NCBI RefSeq assembly: GCF_963675165.1
Contig: NC_087387.1
Coordinates: 2,841,501-2,905,500 of the forward strand
Length of the DNA: 64,000 nt
Direction of reading: 5' to 3'
Source: Halichondria panicea
Lineage: Eukaryota > Porifera > Demospongiae > Suberitida > Halichondriidae
Part shown: positions 62,167 to 64,000 of the stretch, piece after piece
Layout: the number at the start of each line of letters is the position of its first letter
How positions within the stretch are numbered: the first letter of the stretch is position 1
The notes under the pieces: model-generated
Database searches by the model: none
The model's input: the letters and a program-made list of their open reading frames with translations, nothing else
Told to the model about the DNA's origin: nothing
Translations under genes and position numbers: made by a program

Positions 62167-62940
62167 AAGATCAAAAGATTATCATGCAATCAATACACAC
62201 ACTAAATTGAATAATAACATTCAGCCACATAATTATAATTGAATTGCTATAACAGACAGCACACTAAAAATTGGGTAGATACATGTAACACAGCACTAAC
62301 TCACAAGCCAACAAACCTAAAGAAGTATACTGAGAACAGCCATACACAAAGTACAGTACATCTCATACAAGGGTGACAAAAAATAATTATGAATCATGCA
62401 ACCTTAGACATAATTATGTAGGCTCCCACAAGCAAACTTACATGCAATGGCACTCATAGGCACATATAAAGCAATTGTGATCCTACAACAAACTGGGAGT
62501 TCATAAAAGATTCAACTTTGGGCACAGAAGAATTACAATGCATATCACAGGCAAACACACAAGCCAACAAGCCAACTAATAACAAATTATGACCTAATCC
62601 TAGCTGGGGAGCATAACACAACCAACAAGCCTATTATGTTGAGAATAAAATGTCCTTACACAAGTAAACAGTACACTCATAAGCCCAACAAGCCTTTGCT
62701 TTCCCCTGAAAAGGTCAGAACATTATTATGCAATCAACCACCATACATGTACACAGTGAGCCTAATGAGTAGTGAGCCTAATTGAGTAGTAGCCTAATTG
62801 AATTGTAACCTTGGAAGCAAGCAGAAACTTCACACAAGCCTAGGCATAAGAATTAACTTTTGGCAGCACTGGTAATATGTAAATTGTTAGCACATATAAA
62901 GTATCATGCCACAGGCATACACAGGGGGCACACACGGCAC
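62167..62940. other. A/C-rich low-complexity stretch
   Basis: It is rich in CACAAGCCAACAAGCC-like words (near 62105, 62303, 62560, 62610, 62680) and AATCAATACACACAC. No exon or long ORF with family resemblance. Possibly a decayed minisatellite or 3' UTR. Confidence 0.4.
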
Positions 62941-62947
62941 GGGCGGG

Positions 62948-62978
<31 letters not shown>
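62948..62978. repeat. CA dinucleotide microsatellite
   Basis: About 15 CA units. The minus-strand frame with a VCVCVCVC run across it is an artefact of the microsatellite. Confidence 0.9.
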
Positions 62979-63159
62979 GGCACGCACACACGTGGGCATC
63001 AATAGTGAATACACATGCAGCTATTAACAGAATACATTGTGGATGAGACCAACAGATAGCTAAGCATAACACCTTTACATTGCAACACTGCTGAACTGCT
63101 GAGCGTACATATATAGGCTTCTGTATTTTAAACTCGGGCTTCAACACACTGCTGGAGCA

Positions 63160-64000
63160 AGTATACTTTACAAGCTACGTAGGTAAGCGTATAGTATAAT
63201 CATACGCACACAAAGCTTACCTCTAAAGTAATCTCTCGCTCTGTCCTTGGCTGGTTGACTCTTCGACTGTTCAGATAGAACTACAAGGTAGCTTGAAGAG
63301 AACTGTTACTGCTACTAAGGGGTTCATCTTTCTTTGCCACACTGAAACAAATAAATTAAATATCAAACACTGTACACTACACTCTAAAAACAGGCTCTAA
63401 ACTAACTCAGCTTCTACACAAGTATACTTTACACACTCATAAGCTATCTAGGCAAGTGCATAAGCATATTAAATCAGCTCAGAGGCTTCTGAAGGCTTAT
63501 ACTAGCTACATAATGCTTGCTATATACGCACACAAAGCTTACCTCTGAAGTGATCCCTTGCTCTGGCCCTTGGCTGGTTGACTGTTTCGTTGGAAATCAG
63601 GAGATCCTGACACAGTAACTACTGTAGACTACTTTGCTAAGAAGTTGAATAAAGAAAACTGTCACTGTTTCCAAGTTATGCATCTTTCTTTGCTAGAGGC
63701 AAATGCTGAAAAAGATAAAATAATTTGAATATCAAACGTTGTAGACTACAGTCTAAAAACAGGCTCTAAACTCAGGAAGCTACTCTTCCAGTATATTTCA
63801 CACACTCAGAGGCTATCTAGGTAGGTGGACAAGCATATTACATCAGCTCAAAAGGCTTCTAAAGGCTGAACTAGGAAAATGATGATCGCTATACACACAC
63901 AGAGCTTACTTGTGAAATGATCCTTCGCTGGGGCCTTGGCTGGTATACTCCTCCGTTCAAAACTTAGAGATCCTGGCAGAGTAGCTATTCTAGACTAGTT
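63160..64000. repeat. Tandem array of about 320-370 bp units, running off the right edge
   Basis: CAAGTATACTTTACA, CAxAGCTTACCTxTGAAxT and CCTTGGCTGGTTGACT recur in the same order. Anchors AAGCTTACCTCT are at 63213 and 63535, with a diverged one at 63902. Three units are seen, the last incomplete. No consistent open frame runs through the units. Confidence 0.7.

Noticed and set aside
62887-63147. 86-codon minus-strand frame rich in VC repeats
   Set aside because: Produced by the CA microsatellite.

Overview
The window looks like nuclear DNA of a simple metazoan, most likely a demosponge. It is AT-rich and saturated with small inverted-repeat transposons. Its genes are split into many short exons with GT-AG introns. 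It carries animal-type extracellular domains (EMI, EGF, YWTD propeller) and a lysosomal arylsulfatase. The species assignment is inference; the gene structures were read directly. No bacterial-style operons, rRNA, tRNA or CRISPR arrays were seen. Most long open frames in the window are antisense or intronic shadows, because real exons are only about 70-410 bp.

Left part (1-14445): two divergent secreted EMI-EGF genes start 277 bp apart. The minus-strand gene (start codon at 3617) runs off the left edge. The plus-strand gene (3895-14445) has 24 exons: a signal peptide, a short EMI domain and 22 EGF-like modules, for 790 aa. Its long introns hold nested inverted-repeat elements.

Middle (14446-27156): about 12.7 kb without a supported gene. 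It is built from diverged copies of a composite repeat, several hairpin elements, a 63-bp x 5 tandem array and a broken NHL-repeat gene fragment. On the minus strand, 27157-31863 is a complete 16-exon gene for a secreted protein of 731 aa with one six-bladed YWTD propeller followed by 11 EGF modules.

Right part (32559-58028): three tandem, intact arylsulfatase-A-like genes (512, 513 and 513 aa) with the same 11-exon structure, the same CSPSR sulfatase signature, a shared promoter-proximal motif and shared 3' flank. Their introns differ by transposon insertions, including two elements with exact 9-bp target duplications. From 61758 to 58866 on the minus strand is a six-exon gene of 341 aa. It resembles the amino-methyltransferase order (GD, then motif IV, then motif I) but has degenerate key motifs. 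The right edge (61759-64000) holds a small uncertain ORF, low-complexity A/C-rich sequence, a CA microsatellite and a tandem array of about 320-370 bp units.

The genes do not form one pathway. The EMI-EGF pair and the propeller-EGF gene make extracellular matrix or adhesion-type proteins. The sulfatases are predicted lysosomal or secreted hydrolases. The methyltransferase-like gene is the least familiar item.
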